From Undibacterium parvum (GTDB lineage: Bacteria; Pseudomonadota; Gammaproteobacteria; Burkholderiales; Burkholderiaceae_D), in NCBI RefSeq assembly GCF_003955735.1, contig NZ_CP034464.1:1798001-1862000 (forward strand): a DNA stretch of 64,000 bases, in the 5' to 3' direction. A program made the translations under genes and the position numbers. This document shows, one piece after another, positions 18,251 through 26,427 of this stretch (within the stretch, counting starts at the first letter, position 1; each line of letters opens with the position of its first letter). The notes under the pieces are model-generated. The model ran no database searches. It saw nothing but the letters and a program-made list of their open reading frames with translations, and was not told the origin of the DNA.

Positions 18251-19536
18251 TGCCTACTCTCTCTCCCTCTAGCAACTGCGAATTTTCTACTCTGGATGCT
18301 TTCATTGCTGCGCTTGAAGACGAAATACGAGGCGCCAGCGCTAGCGCATCGGTCGCGGTATTGGCCGTATCACTGCGTCGTAGCGAGCGGATTGCGGCCT
18401 TGTTAATGGCCGACTATGCGCTGCAAACGCGCCAGGAATTTCTAAAGCAGATACAGCCGCTGTTACGCAGCAAAGATAAATATGTCTTCGTCAATGAAGA
18501 TGAATGCTGGTTTATGTTGCCGCAGTTAGCCTCAGAAGCCTTAGGCATACTCGCCGTCCATCGTTTACTCAATGCCTTAAACACGCCCTTCAAGATTGAG
18601 ACCCAAACCATATTTTTTAATCCCACGGTAGGAATAGCCTGCGCTCCCATGCACGGGCTATCAGCCATGGCAATACTGCGTGCTGCCGATGCTGCGCAGA
18701 AAAATGCCCGTAGAGATAACCACAAATTTCTGTTGGCCGAATCCCAGCAAGACCTGAGCAACTTGCCGCAAGATCTACTCAGCGCGATAGAAGAAGTATT
18801 AGACAGCAACCGGCTGGAGATGCGTTATCAGCCTAAGGTCGATGTACGCACGAAAACCGTGGTGTCGGTCGAAGCTTTAGTACGCTGGCCGGCCGATCAT
18901 GCGCTGGCGCTGGCGACCACGGTCTTGATTGATACCGTAGAGCGCTGCGGACTTATAGAGTTACTCACCATGCGCGTGTTCAATCAGGTGCTGGCACAAC
19001 ACGTGGCATGGCGCGCTGCAGGAATGAACATGCTGGTCTGGGTAAATCTTTCGGCGCGCTTACTCAGCCACGAGCAATTACCCAAAATTCTGGAACGCGC
19101 GCTGAGTATCTGGAATGTACCGGCTAGCAGTATCGGTTTAGAAATCACCGAGAGCGCGCTGATCCACGATATTGAGCACACCACCAATCTACTGTTCGAA
19201 TTAAAAAACCTGGGCTTTCATTTATCCATCGATGATTTTGGCACCGGTTATTCTTCGCTGGCTTATTTGCGACGCTTCCCTATCGATGAATTAAAAATCG
19301 ATAGGATGTTTATTCATGGCATGACCGAGTCTAGCGCCGATAAGCAAATCGTCCAGAGTATCATCGGTCTGGGTCATAATTTTGGTCTGCCGGTGGTCGC
19401 CGAAGGGGTAGAAGAAGCACATACTTTGGCAGCGCTAGAAGCGATGGGCTGCGATCAGATTCAGGGCTATTTTTTCGCCAAACCTATGCCGGGCGAGGCA
19501 TTAATAGAATGGTGCCGCAATTTTCATGGCAAGTAA
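18247..19536 (+). CDS. GGDEF-EAL protein with an intact EAL phosphodiesterase domain
   Basis: This encodes 429 residues. The N-terminal half is a degenerate GGDEF domain (about 30-180) in which the signature reads NEDEC at 83-87. The C-terminal EAL domain (about 185-425) has the catalytic set: EAL at 209-211, VNLSARL, EITES, the DDFGTG metal-binding pair, LKIDR, AEGVEE and QGYFFA. It therefore should hydrolyse cyclic-di-GMP to pGpG. The ATG overlaps the stop of the HD-GYP gene by four bases. In this three-gene block only the EAL domain appears fully equipped. Confidence 0.9.
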   Translation: MMPTLSPSSNCEFSTLDAFIAALEDEIRGASASASVAVLAVSLRRSERIAALLMADYALQTRQEFLKQIQPLLRSKDKYVFVNEDECWFMLPQLASEALGILAVHRLLNALNTPFKIETQTIFFNPTVGIACAPMHGLSAMAILRAADAAQKNARRDNHKFLLAESQQDLSNLPQDLLSAIEEVLDSNRLEMRYQPKVDVRTKTVVSVEALVRWPADHALALATTVLIDTVERCGLIELLTMRVFNQVLAQHVAWRAAGMNMLVWVNLSARLLSHEQLPKILERALSIWNVPASSIGLEITESALIHDIEHTTNLLFELKNLGFHLSIDDFGTGYSSLAYLRRFPIDELKIDRMFIHGMTESSADKQIVQSIIGLGHNFGLPVVAEGVEEAHTLAALEAMGCDQIQGYFFAKPMPGEALIEWCRNFHGK

Positions 19537-19612
19537 TCTGCTGTATACGGTTTTACGCGAAGACTAATCGCGCATTTTTGAATGTTTGATGTTTCCCCTT
19601 TAGAAAGCCGTC

Positions 19613-20524
19613 ATGCTGCAGAATTCTCCAAGTAAGCCACGCGCGCTGCGCATAGGTCTGATCGCCAATCGCTCACATCAAGATGCTCCGGACTCGGCTT
19701 TAGTGCAATTACTGCGCGGATCACGCGATGCGATCGCCCACTTGCAGCCAGAGTGGATCGTGGTGGGACGGACCTTAGATGCCATCATTTCTCACGATCT
19801 GCTATCTGCTTGCGGCCAACATCAGCGCTTCCCTTATGGTCGCGAAGGCGGCTTGATGAAACTGGTGGCAAGAGTGGTCGATAGCGATCCTTTGCGTGCA
19901 GTTGATGCGGTGATTTACCTGATCGATCCGGTCGATCCTTCTTCGGTGTTCCCGGAAGCGCAGGCGCTAAAACGTCAATGCGTGATCCACAAAAAGCCCT
20001 TCTTGTCGACCTTGGCCAGCGCCCGCGAATGGCTAGATTTAGAAGCCGTCGCCAACGGTGCTGCAGCAAACCCAGCATTAAACGCTAGCTACGCGCTACA
20101 GCACGAGGGTATCGCCCTGATCGCCCATGATGCAATGAAAGAACGCATGCTGGCGATGGCAGAAAAACACTTCGCTTTGTTAGACCAATTTTCCCATCGC
20201 TACGCCACCGGCACCACCGGCGGTTTACTGAATCAGCTGGCCCAAAAAATTAAGGGGGAACAGGCCGGACGCAATTGGGTACAGCCGTTTATGTCCGGCC
20301 CTTTGGGCGGCGATGCGCAAATTGCCGAACTGGTGTTAGATAGAAAAATCCGCCGCATCTTGTTTTTAGAAGATCCGCATGTGGCACGCCAGCATGAGGC
20401 CGATATCCAGTTACTCGAACGTGCCGCCCGCACCGTCAGCAATTTCGCGCTGGTCGTGAGCGAAACTGGCGGCGCAGATCGTTGGCTAGAACTAATCTCA
20501 AAACGCATGGCACTAGCTTGCTGA
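19613..20524 (+). CDS. mgsA: Tandem-domain methylglyoxal synthase
   Basis: This encodes 303 residues, twice the 150 of Escherichia coli MgsA. The C-terminal half (about 160-300) is a complete methylglyoxal synthase domain: ALIAHDAMK, the phosphate loop ATGTTG, SGPLGGDAQIAEL (with the catalytic Asp) and FLEDPHVARQHEAD, which keeps the Asp, His and Asp of the active site. The N-terminal half (about 10-135) aligns as a second copy (IGLIANRSHQDAP, VVGRTLDAI, GREGGLMKLV, LIDPVDPSSVFPEA) but lacks GGD and the His, so it is probably non-catalytic. The enzyme converts dihydroxyacetone phosphate to methylglyoxal and phosphate. The long form occurs elsewhere in Burkholderiales; I assign the symbol by the catalytic domain. 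Confidence 0.82.
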   Translation: MLQNSPSKPRALRIGLIANRSHQDAPDSALVQLLRGSRDAIAHLQPEWIVVGRTLDAIISHDLLSACGQHQRFPYGREGGLMKLVARVVDSDPLRAVDAVIYLIDPVDPSSVFPEAQALKRQCVIHKKPFLSTLASAREWLDLEAVANGAAANPALNASYALQHEGIALIAHDAMKERMLAMAEKHFALLDQFSHRYATGTTGGLLNQLAQKIKGEQAGRNWVQPFMSGPLGGDAQIAELVLDRKIRRILFLEDPHVARQHEADIQLLERAARTVSNFALVVSETGGADRWLELISKRMALAC

Positions 20525-20580
20525 GCCACAAATAAACAGCGCCCCGATCAATCGAGGCGCTGGTTTGAGGCTTAGGCAGC

Positions 20581-21363
20581 TTAGGCAGCAGCCATCACAG
20601 GATCTTGCGGCTTGGCCGACAGACGTTTTAATCTGTCTACAGTACTCTCAGCGCTGGTGTCTGCCTGACTGACCGATTTTCTGATAGCATCGATCTCAGC
20701 CGCCTGATCCAAAGGTTTTTGACCTATGTCGGCCACGATACGCATGCCGGCCGCTTCATTGCTGACCGTTTGCGCACGTCTGGTCAAGGCGTTCAAGGCA
20801 CTCGATTGTCCTTTTAAACCAGACAAACTACTGAGCTGACTCTGGCGCTCTACCCGCAATTCCTGCAAGTCTTTCTGCGCCTTGGCCGAAGCCAGATTTT
20901 GCATGGCTTTTTTGGCCGTCGCATCAAACTCGGCTAATTGCTGTGACAAAGCATCGACGATTTTTTGCAACTCGCCCATGTATTCCTGAGCGTCAGCTTG
21001 CTCTTGAACTTCTAGCGGCAATCTGGATTTATTCGCTTCCAGTTCGTCACAGAACAAGCTCACTGTGGCTTCTGAAATCTTACCGGCAGCGAGCCTGTCG
21101 GCCAAAGTGCCGCTAGCCTTTTCGTCATTCTCTATCAAGGCACGCAGCTTGATTACATCGGCCTGCTCTTTATCAAAAGAAGCGCGTGCGCTGGCCAGTT
21201 TTTGCGCGGTTTCACGCAGCGTATCGGCGAGTCGGTCGCGATCGGCCTCAGTCGCGGTTTCTGGATCAAAATTGGCGATCGCCTCCGACACTTTATCGCC
21301 GAGCACGCCGAAATGTTTGCTGATCAAGCGCGCTGTCAAACCCCAACCGTTCAAATTGCTCAT
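20581..21363 (-). CDS. PspA/IM30-like coiled-coil protein
   Basis: This encodes 260 residues, mostly helical with long heptad patterns (about 30-200, such as DRLADTLRETAQKLASARASFD and QQLAEFDATAKKAMQNLASA) and no signal peptide. The length and helix-rich layout resemble PspA/IM30 membrane-stress proteins, but the signature sequences of PspA are not clear to me, so the family call is an inference. It converges with mgsA and is divergent from the CII-like gene. Preceded by AGGAATTACC at the start. Confidence 0.6.
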   Translation of the reverse strand: MSNLNGWGLTARLISKHFGVLGDKVSEAIANFDPETATEADRDRLADTLRETAQKLASARASFDKEQADVIKLRALIENDEKASGTLADRLAAGKISEATVSLFCDELEANKSRLPLEVQEQADAQEYMGELQKIVDALSQQLAEFDATAKKAMQNLASAKAQKDLQELRVERQSQLSSLSGLKGQSSALNALTRRAQTVSNEAAGMRIVADIGQKPLDQAAEIDAIRKSVSQADTSAESTVDRLKRLSAKPQDPVMAAA

Positions 21364-21565
21364 GGTAATTCCTCTCGTGTAGGTGGAAAATCACTTTACT
21401 TCACTACGTCAATTTTTGATGCCATCCGGAGTTCCGCACTCCATGGATAAATCGGCATCAACTCTGTACAATCCATGCACTTGACGCTGTATGCATGATT
21501 TTGCGTAGACACAGCATAATGAGCAAAAAGACAAAAATCATCGGTAATAAAAAAGGAAATTCACC

Positions 21566-22060
21566 ATGACACGCAGATACTCGGATATGAATCAGCATGA
21601 TGCTCTGTATAAAGTGGCGCGCGCCTATCCCGGCGGACTAGAGGCATTAGCACTACGCATGCAAATTTCGGTCAACGTCTTACGCAATAAATTAGCCCCC
21701 GGCATCGAGACCCACTACCCCTCGTTTGAAGAACTTTCGATGATCGTTGAACATTGTCATCAGGCTGGTGTTAAGGATGCTTTATTACCGCTGCATGCGC
21801 TGCTGGGACGGCATGGCATGGCGGCTTTCCGTGTGCCGGAACCGGATCAAATTAGTAAAGACGATTTGTCGCAAACCGTGTGCCGCGTGATGAGTCAGGT
21901 CGGCAGTGTGGCCGAGGCTGTGTCAGATGCCTTGATGGATGGTGTCATCAGCGTGGCCGAGGCCGATCTGATCGAAAAAGAATTTCTCGGAGCCTTGACC
22001 GCATTGGGCGAATGGCGTGCCCGTATTCGCATCCATCACTTAGGCGAAGACGAAGAGTAG
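21566..22060 (+). CDS. Phage CII-type regulatory protein homologue
   Basis: This encodes 164 residues. Residues about 8-75 (DALYKVARAYPGGLEALALRMQISVNVLRNKLAPG) match the helix-turn-helix of the phage regulatory protein CII (CP76-type) family. The C-terminal part has a helical region with an acidic tail (LGEDEE). The start follows AAAAAGGAAA. No other phage gene is present, so it is probably a domesticated single gene. Its location just after the coiled-coil gene may be coincidental. Confidence 0.68.
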   Translation: MTRRYSDMNQHDALYKVARAYPGGLEALALRMQISVNVLRNKLAPGIETHYPSFEELSMIVEHCHQAGVKDALLPLHALLGRHGMAAFRVPEPDQISKDDLSQTVCRVMSQVGSVAEAVSDALMDGVISVAEADLIEKEFLGALTALGEWRARIRIHHLGEDEE

Positions 22061-22162
22061 CCGGTAAGCCGGTCAGCAAGATCGCTGCGCCTGCTTTACA
22101 ATGAGGGCTATGAGCGCGCTCTCATGGCTCACCCGGCGCGCATAAAATCACTTTAGCGCATC

Positions 22163-22738
22163 ATGCCAAAACCTGCCGTTGCCCCCCATCCTCAGCCAAC
22201 ATCGTTGGCGGATTTATTTATCTCTTTCACCTTATTAGCGCTACAAGGTTTTGGCGGCGTACTGGCGATAGTCCAGCGCGAACTGGTTGAGAAAAAACGC
22301 TGGTTGACGAAAGAAGAATTCATAGAGGACTGGGCGGTTGCGCAAATCATGCCCGGCCCGAATGTGGTCAATCTATCGATGATGATAGGCAGCCGTTACT
22401 TCGGTTTGCCGGGCGCGCTGGCCGCACTGGCGGGCATGCTGAGCCTGCCCCTGCTCATCGTGTTACTGGTGGCCTTGCTGTATGCCCAGGTCGCCACCCA
22501 TCCTGGCGTGGCAGGCGCATTGCGCGGCATGAGTGCCGTGACTGCCGGCATGATCATTGCCACCGCCCTCAAACTGGCACCCGCCCTCAACAACAATCCC
22601 TTAGGCTGGCGCAGCTGCTTACTGTTTAGTGCACTGTGCTTCGTCAGCATAGGCTGGCTGCGGATACCGCTGATCTATGTGCTGATCAGTTTAGGCGGCG
22701 CGGCCTGCTGTCTAGCATACCGAAAGCTAGGCGCATGA
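22163..22738 (+). CDS. Chromate transporter, N-terminal-type half protein
   Basis: This encodes 191 residues with about five to six membrane helices and the CHR family motifs FGGVLAIVQRELVEKKRWLT and AQIMPGPNVVNLSMMIG. In long ChrA proteins two such halves are fused; here they are separate genes. The stop overlaps the start of the partner (ATGA), so the two are translationally coupled and probably form a heterodimer. The family exports chromate or transports related oxyanions; the substrate here is not proven. Confidence 0.87.
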   Translation: MPKPAVAPHPQPTSLADLFISFTLLALQGFGGVLAIVQRELVEKKRWLTKEEFIEDWAVAQIMPGPNVVNLSMMIGSRYFGLPGALAALAGMLSLPLLIVLLVALLYAQVATHPGVAGALRGMSAVTAGMIIATALKLAPALNNNPLGWRSCLLFSALCFVSIGWLRIPLIYVLISLGGAACCLAYRKLGA

Positions 22739-23340
22739 GCGCGGTGGCCAGCAGCTTGCAGGTGGCGCAGCAACTCAGTCTGCAATGGCAGGATTGGCTG
22801 CATCTTTTTATGCACTACATGATGCTGTCGCTACTATCTATCGGCGGCGCCATTTCTACTCTGCCCGACATGCACCGCTATCTGGTCGATCAACAGCACT
22901 GGCTCACTGATGCGCAATTTAATTCTTCGGTGGCGATTGCGCAGGCGGCACCTGGGCCGAATGTCTTATTCGTTGCCTTGATGGGCTGGAACGTCGGGCT
23001 CAACACCGGTAGCATCTGGGCCGGTTTACTAGGCGTGCTGGCCACCATGGGCGGCATCCTCATCCCCAGCACCACGCTGACCTTTGTAGCGGCGCGTTGG
23101 GGCCACCAAAACCGCGAACTGCGCGCAGTACGCGCTTTCAAACTCGGCATGGCGCCTATCGTCATCGGACTGTTACTGGCGACCGGCTGGATCATGGCCA
23201 GCGCGCATCAAACACTGCGCCAGGACTGGCCGATCTGGCTACTCACCGCAAGCTGCGCCGTAATCGTCTGGCGCACCAAAATGCATTTGCTATGGTTGCT
23301 GGCAGCCGGTGCCACACTGGGCTGGTTCGGCTGGATTTAA
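22735..23340 (+). CDS. Chromate transporter, C-terminal-type half protein
   Basis: This encodes 201 residues with membrane helices and the paired motif LLSIGGAISTLPDMHRYLVD and IAQAAPGPNVLFVALMGW. It is the second half of a split CHR-type transporter and starts inside the stop of the first half. The start at 22735 is preferred to a longer frame because of that ATGA coupling. Chromate-sensing regulator chrB is not present nearby. Confidence 0.87.
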   Translation: MSAVASSLQVAQQLSLQWQDWLHLFMHYMMLSLLSIGGAISTLPDMHRYLVDQQHWLTDAQFNSSVAIAQAAPGPNVLFVALMGWNVGLNTGSIWAGLLGVLATMGGILIPSTTLTFVAARWGHQNRELRAVRAFKLGMAPIVIGLLLATGWIMASAHQTLRQDWPIWLLTASCAVIVWRTKMHLLWLLAAGATLGWFGWI

Positions 23341-23374
23341 TGCTCGACTGAGCGAATAAAATTTTCAGCACCCC

Positions 23375-23447
23375 CGCCAACGCGCATATCCCATGCGGGT
23401 TGGCGGGCATGCCGGGCTGTAGACCGCATGGGATATGCGCGTTAGGC
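23375..23447. repeat. Palindromic repeat family R1, copy b
   Basis: Arms ACGCGCATATCCCATGCGG (23380-23398) and the perfect reverse complement (23424-23442) flank a short GGCGGGCATGCCGGGCTG centre. It lies just downstream of the chromate transporter stop. Confidence 0.8.
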
Positions 23448-23502
23448 CAGTGCGATTTTAAAGCTCAATCTCCCATACAAAATACCATTTTACGGATTGA
23501 TC

Positions 23503-23540
23503 ATACCCATATTGGGTGGTATCATGCCCAATATGGGTAT
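23503..23540. promoter_or_regulatory. Perfect inverted-repeat operator over the MNT gene start
   Basis: ATACCCATATTGGG (23503-23516) and its exact reverse complement (23527-23540) are separated by 10 bp. The right arm overlaps the start region of the helix-turn-helix/MNT gene. The position suggests autoregulation by the encoded DNA-binding domain, with binding blocking both the promoter and the translation start. Confidence 0.72.
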
Positions 23541-24153
23541 TTATTCAGATGCATTATTTTCTAAAACACAACAGCGAGTCCTGACGGTCTTATTTGGCCA
23601 GCCGGATCGCTCGTTCTATGCGAACGAAATCATCACCTTGGCCGACTCGGGGTCAGGTGCGGTACAGCGCGAATTAGCGCGTCTCGAAGCCGCAAGCTTG
23701 ATCACCGCACAAAAAATCGGCAATCAAAAACACTACCAAGCCAATCACGAGGCACCCATCTTCGCTGAGTTACGCGGCATCGTCTTAAAAACCTTTGGTG
23801 TCGCCGATGTACTGCGCACCGCTTTGCAAGCGCTATGGCCGCAAATAGAATTGGCATTCGTCTATGGATCAATAGCAAAAGGCAGCGAACATGCAGGCAG
23901 TGATATTGATTTAATGGTAGTGGGCGAATTGGCTAGCAACGCGCAACTGCTGACAGCCTTACAGTCTGCCCAGACCCAACTCGGGCGAGTCATTAATCCC
24001 ACGCTGTATTCTCACGATGAATTCAAGCAACGCGTTAGCGAAGGCAGATCATTCATCATGCGCGTACTAGAACAGCCCAAAATTTTTGTGAAAGGAGTAG
24101 AGCATGACATTGCCCGAATCAGCGCAATTAGCCAACCTGGCACGGATAAATAA
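23524..24153 (+). CDS. Winged-helix and minimal nucleotidyltransferase protein (MNT)
   Basis: This encodes about 209 residues. The N-terminus (about 1-80, SKTQQRVLTVLFGQPDRSFYANEII) is an ArsR-like winged helix, followed by a nucleotidyltransferase fold (about 95-180) with the motif YGSIAKGSEHAGSDIDLMVVG, whose GS...D.D residues bind nucleotide and metal. Two starts are possible: 23524, with GGGTGGT five bases upstream, and 23533, which gives the more usual N-terminus MGIYSDALF. A longer TTG start is unlikely. It overlaps the downstream HEPN gene. MNT-HEPN pairs act as toxin-antitoxin or nucleotidylation systems, and the fused DNA-binding domain suggests it represses its own operon. Confidence 0.85.
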   Translation: MPNMGIYSDALFSKTQQRVLTVLFGQPDRSFYANEIITLADSGSGAVQRELARLEAASLITAQKIGNQKHYQANHEAPIFAELRGIVLKTFGVADVLRTALQALWPQIELAFVYGSIAKGSEHAGSDIDLMVVGELASNAQLLTALQSAQTQLGRVINPTLYSHDEFKQRVSEGRSFIMRVLEQPKIFVKGVEHDIARISAISQPGTDK

Positions 24154-24526
24154 ATTAAAGCTAGAAGCACCTGATGCGCGCGAATTGGCTGGATTATTGC
24201 GTTCATCAAGAGTACGACTACAGGATGCCAGGCAAGTCAGTCTCGCATTAGAAAGCCGTTTCGATCTCGCCTACAATGCCGCACATGCAGCGGCACTGGC
24301 CGCCTTACGCGCACATGGTTACCGCAGCGAAAACCGTTATCTGGTGTTTCAGTGTCTGGAACACACCCTGCAATTCAAACCAGAACAATGGCTCATCCTC
24401 AATCAAGCACACAACAAGCGCAACCTGGCGGAATATGAGGGCGATCTCGATGTCACACTGGGTTTTGTTGAAGAGCTGATTGAGCATGTTGCGGTTTTGC
24501 TGGATGCTGTGACGGCATTAGGGTGA
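24104..24526 (+). CDS. HEPN domain protein, partner of the MNT gene
   Basis: This encodes 140 residues, all helical. It begins MTLPESAQLANLARINKL and contains the HEPN-type segment NKRNLAEYEGDLDV. The usual RNase motif is R followed by four to six residues and His; here the equivalent is R-N-L-A-E-Y, so the catalytic His seems to be absent and RNase action is uncertain. AAGGAG lies at the correct distance before the ATG. The frame overlaps the MNT gene by 50 bp, in keeping with a coupled operon. Confidence 0.78.
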   Translation: MTLPESAQLANLARINKLKLEAPDARELAGLLRSSRVRLQDARQVSLALESRFDLAYNAAHAAALAALRAHGYRSENRYLVFQCLEHTLQFKPEQWLILNQAHNKRNLAEYEGDLDVTLGFVEELIEHVAVLLDAVTALG

Positions 24527-24529
24527 GAA

Positions 24530-24792
24530 TTTCCCATCATCGCCCGCGCAGTCAGATCCTGTACGACATCCCGCATACTAGTCGCCACTGAATAATCCAC
24601 ACCAATCGCGGCAAAGTGTTTTTCGCCGCATAAGATTTTGTCGTTTTCTTCCTGTCGCCGCTTCGTCGCGTTCAAGGTGCTCTCGGTTTCACTTTCCAGA
24701 TAAACGCGAGAACTCTTTTCAAACACGATCGCCCAATCTGGGTTATAGGGACCGACGGGCGTATCGACTTTGAACCAACTTGGTAGATGAGA
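24530..24792 (-). pseudogene. C-terminal remnant of a type III restriction endonuclease (Res subunit)
   Basis: The minus frame reads SHLPSWFKVDTPVGPYNPDWA, then an ETESTLN-type segment and CGEKHFAAIGVDYSVATSMRD. This is the pattern of the endonuclease end of type III Res proteins (substrate-interacting PVGxYNPDWA, the ETK/E core and a CxKKHF segment). About 87 residues remain; a stop at 24793-24795 closes the upstream end and no methyltransferase or helicase part is in the window. It overlaps the 3' end of the HEPN gene region on the other strand. It is best read as debris of a lost restriction system. Confidence 0.6.
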
Positions 24793-24869
24793 TCATCGCC
24801 TAGCGCTTGAAGCACGCTAGCGAGCCGCCACTTTAACGAAAACCTAAACAAAGCGTGAGCATCCTTGCT

Positions 24870-25238
24870 TCATTTTGGTGTGGTGGCCGCAAGCTGCTTT
24901 TGCACTTTTTTACTCAGAGTACTGCAAGCCTTAGCGTACGACCAGTCTATCAGCTCGCGCAAATAATCAGGATCGACACTGGCGACCGCAACGATACTGA
25001 CCCAATGAAATCTGTGCATATACCGCGCCGGTTTAATGCCAGCCTGGTCGGTCAGTTCGAGGAAACGCTCGGGCGTCACGCGCAAGCTAAAGCGCCATTG
25101 CTCGGGTGCGCTAGTCTTAAAATAGGCAAATTTTTTGCCCAGTACCGAGTACACCAAAATATTCGAGGGGGCAGAAAATACGGCACACTCTACCTGTGGC
25201 AAGCTGCTGCAATAGTCTTTAAGCTGTTTTGTATTCAT
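24870..25238 (-). CDS. MmcQ/YjbR family DNA-binding-like protein
   Basis: This encodes 122 residues with the YjbR fold pattern: MNTKQLKDYCSSLPQVEC, then FSAPSNILVYSVLGKKFAYFKT, WRFSLRVTPERFLEL and DYLRELIDWSYAKACSTL. The start at 25238 yields the usual length for the family. Members bind DNA in structural studies, but their role is not established. It follows the restriction-enzyme remnant and converges on nothing else of note. Confidence 0.85.
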   Translation of the reverse strand: MNTKQLKDYCSSLPQVECAVFSAPSNILVYSVLGKKFAYFKTSAPEQWRFSLRVTPERFLELTDQAGIKPARYMHRFHWVSIVAVASVDPDYLRELIDWSYAKACSTLSKKVQKQLAATTPK

Positions 25239-25403
25239 CAGTTTTCTCAAAAATAATCTTAGCGCATCATCGCAAAAATCCTTGGTGAAGCGCAAGCGGA
25301 TTGCGCATAGCGCCTGAGGGCGCAGCAAATACTCGCGAACTCATGCAGTGTTTGCCACTTGGCTTTGTTACACTAGCGCCCTCTGTACTTTACAACGCGC
25401 CAC

Positions 25404-26285
25404 ATGTCCCATTCCGCCTTTCTGCTCGTCCTGCTCGCCGGTTTAATTCACGCACTATGGAATATCGCGGCCAAAAAAGCTGGTGGCGATGTGCGCTTTG
25501 CTGGTTTCACCAGCCTCATCATGATGCTGGTCTGGGCCCCAGTTGGCCTGTATTTCGGCTGGGATGTCGTGCCCGATTGGGGCTGGCTGGAATGGAGTTT
25601 TGTCGGCGCCAGCGGGGTTTTGCATGTGCTGTATTTCATCACCCTGTTGCGTGGTTACCGCAAGGCCGACCTGACCGTGGTGTATCCGCTGGCGCGTGGC
25701 TTCGGCCCTTTGATCTCATCCGGTGCGGCGCTACTTTTTTTAGGCGAGCGTATGTCACTGATCGGCGCGCTAGGCGTGATTGCGGTGGTCGGTGGCGTGT
25801 TTCTGATTGCTGGCGGTCCGCGTTTATTTCGCCAACTTAAGGATCAGACCCAACAGCTGCGCCTGCGCAAGGGTATTTATTACGGTCTGTTGACCGGCTT
25901 GTTTATCGCCAGCTATACCGTGCTCGATGGCTATGCCGTCAAAGTCATCCTGATCTCGCCTATTCTGGTCGACTACTTCGGCAACTTCATCCGTCTGGCG
26001 CTGCTGCTGCCAGCCCTGCTGCGCGATAAGCAAGCGACGCTGACCTCCTGGCGGCTGGAATGGAAATACGCCCTGATCGTCGGCACCATCAGCCCTATCT
26101 CCTACGTGCTGGTGCTATACGCTATGCAAAGCGCACCACTGAGCCATGTCGCACCCGCGCGCGAAGTCTCCATGCTATTCGCCGCCCTGATCGGCGGCCA
26201 CTTACTAGGTGAAGGCGACAGACTACAACGCCTCATCGGTGCGCTCTGCATCGCGACAGGTGTGATCGCGTTGGGGAATTTTTAG
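25404..26285 (+). CDS. EamA/DMT superfamily transporter
   Basis: This encodes 293 residues with about ten membrane helices in two repeats of the EamA type. The first repeat starts LLVLLAGLIHALWNIAAKKAGG, and the second is around residues 155-290 with PISYVLVLYAMQSAPLSHVAPAREVSML. The length fits the drug/metabolite transporter family. The substrate is unknown. It starts with ATG at 25404 within a compact promoter region. Confidence 0.88.
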   Translation: MSHSAFLLVLLAGLIHALWNIAAKKAGGDVRFAGFTSLIMMLVWAPVGLYFGWDVVPDWGWLEWSFVGASGVLHVLYFITLLRGYRKADLTVVYPLARGFGPLISSGAALLFLGERMSLIGALGVIAVVGGVFLIAGGPRLFRQLKDQTQQLRLRKGIYYGLLTGLFIASYTVLDGYAVKVILISPILVDYFGNFIRLALLLPALLRDKQATLTSWRLEWKYALIVGTISPISYVLVLYAMQSAPLSHVAPAREVSMLFAALIGGHLLGEGDRLQRLIGALCIATGVIALGNF

Positions 26286-26348
26286 GAGTAGCCTTTTTAT
26301 TCTCGCGGCAAAGGCGCACGATGTTCTTCGGAATTTATTTCGACAAAG

Positions 26349-26380
26349 TAGGTGCGATTAGCAAAGCGTAATCGCACACC
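26349..26380. repeat. Short inverted repeat
   Basis: GTGCGATTA and TAATCGCAC (26352-26360 and 26369-26377) form a 9-bp stem. The sequence resembles the 'GTAGGGTG...' intergenic family seen at 37.7, 43 and 49 kb. Confidence 0.5.
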
Positions 26381-26427
26381 GGTCGCGGTAGCCATTCAAA
26401 AACAGACGCGGACGAAATCCGCATTTT

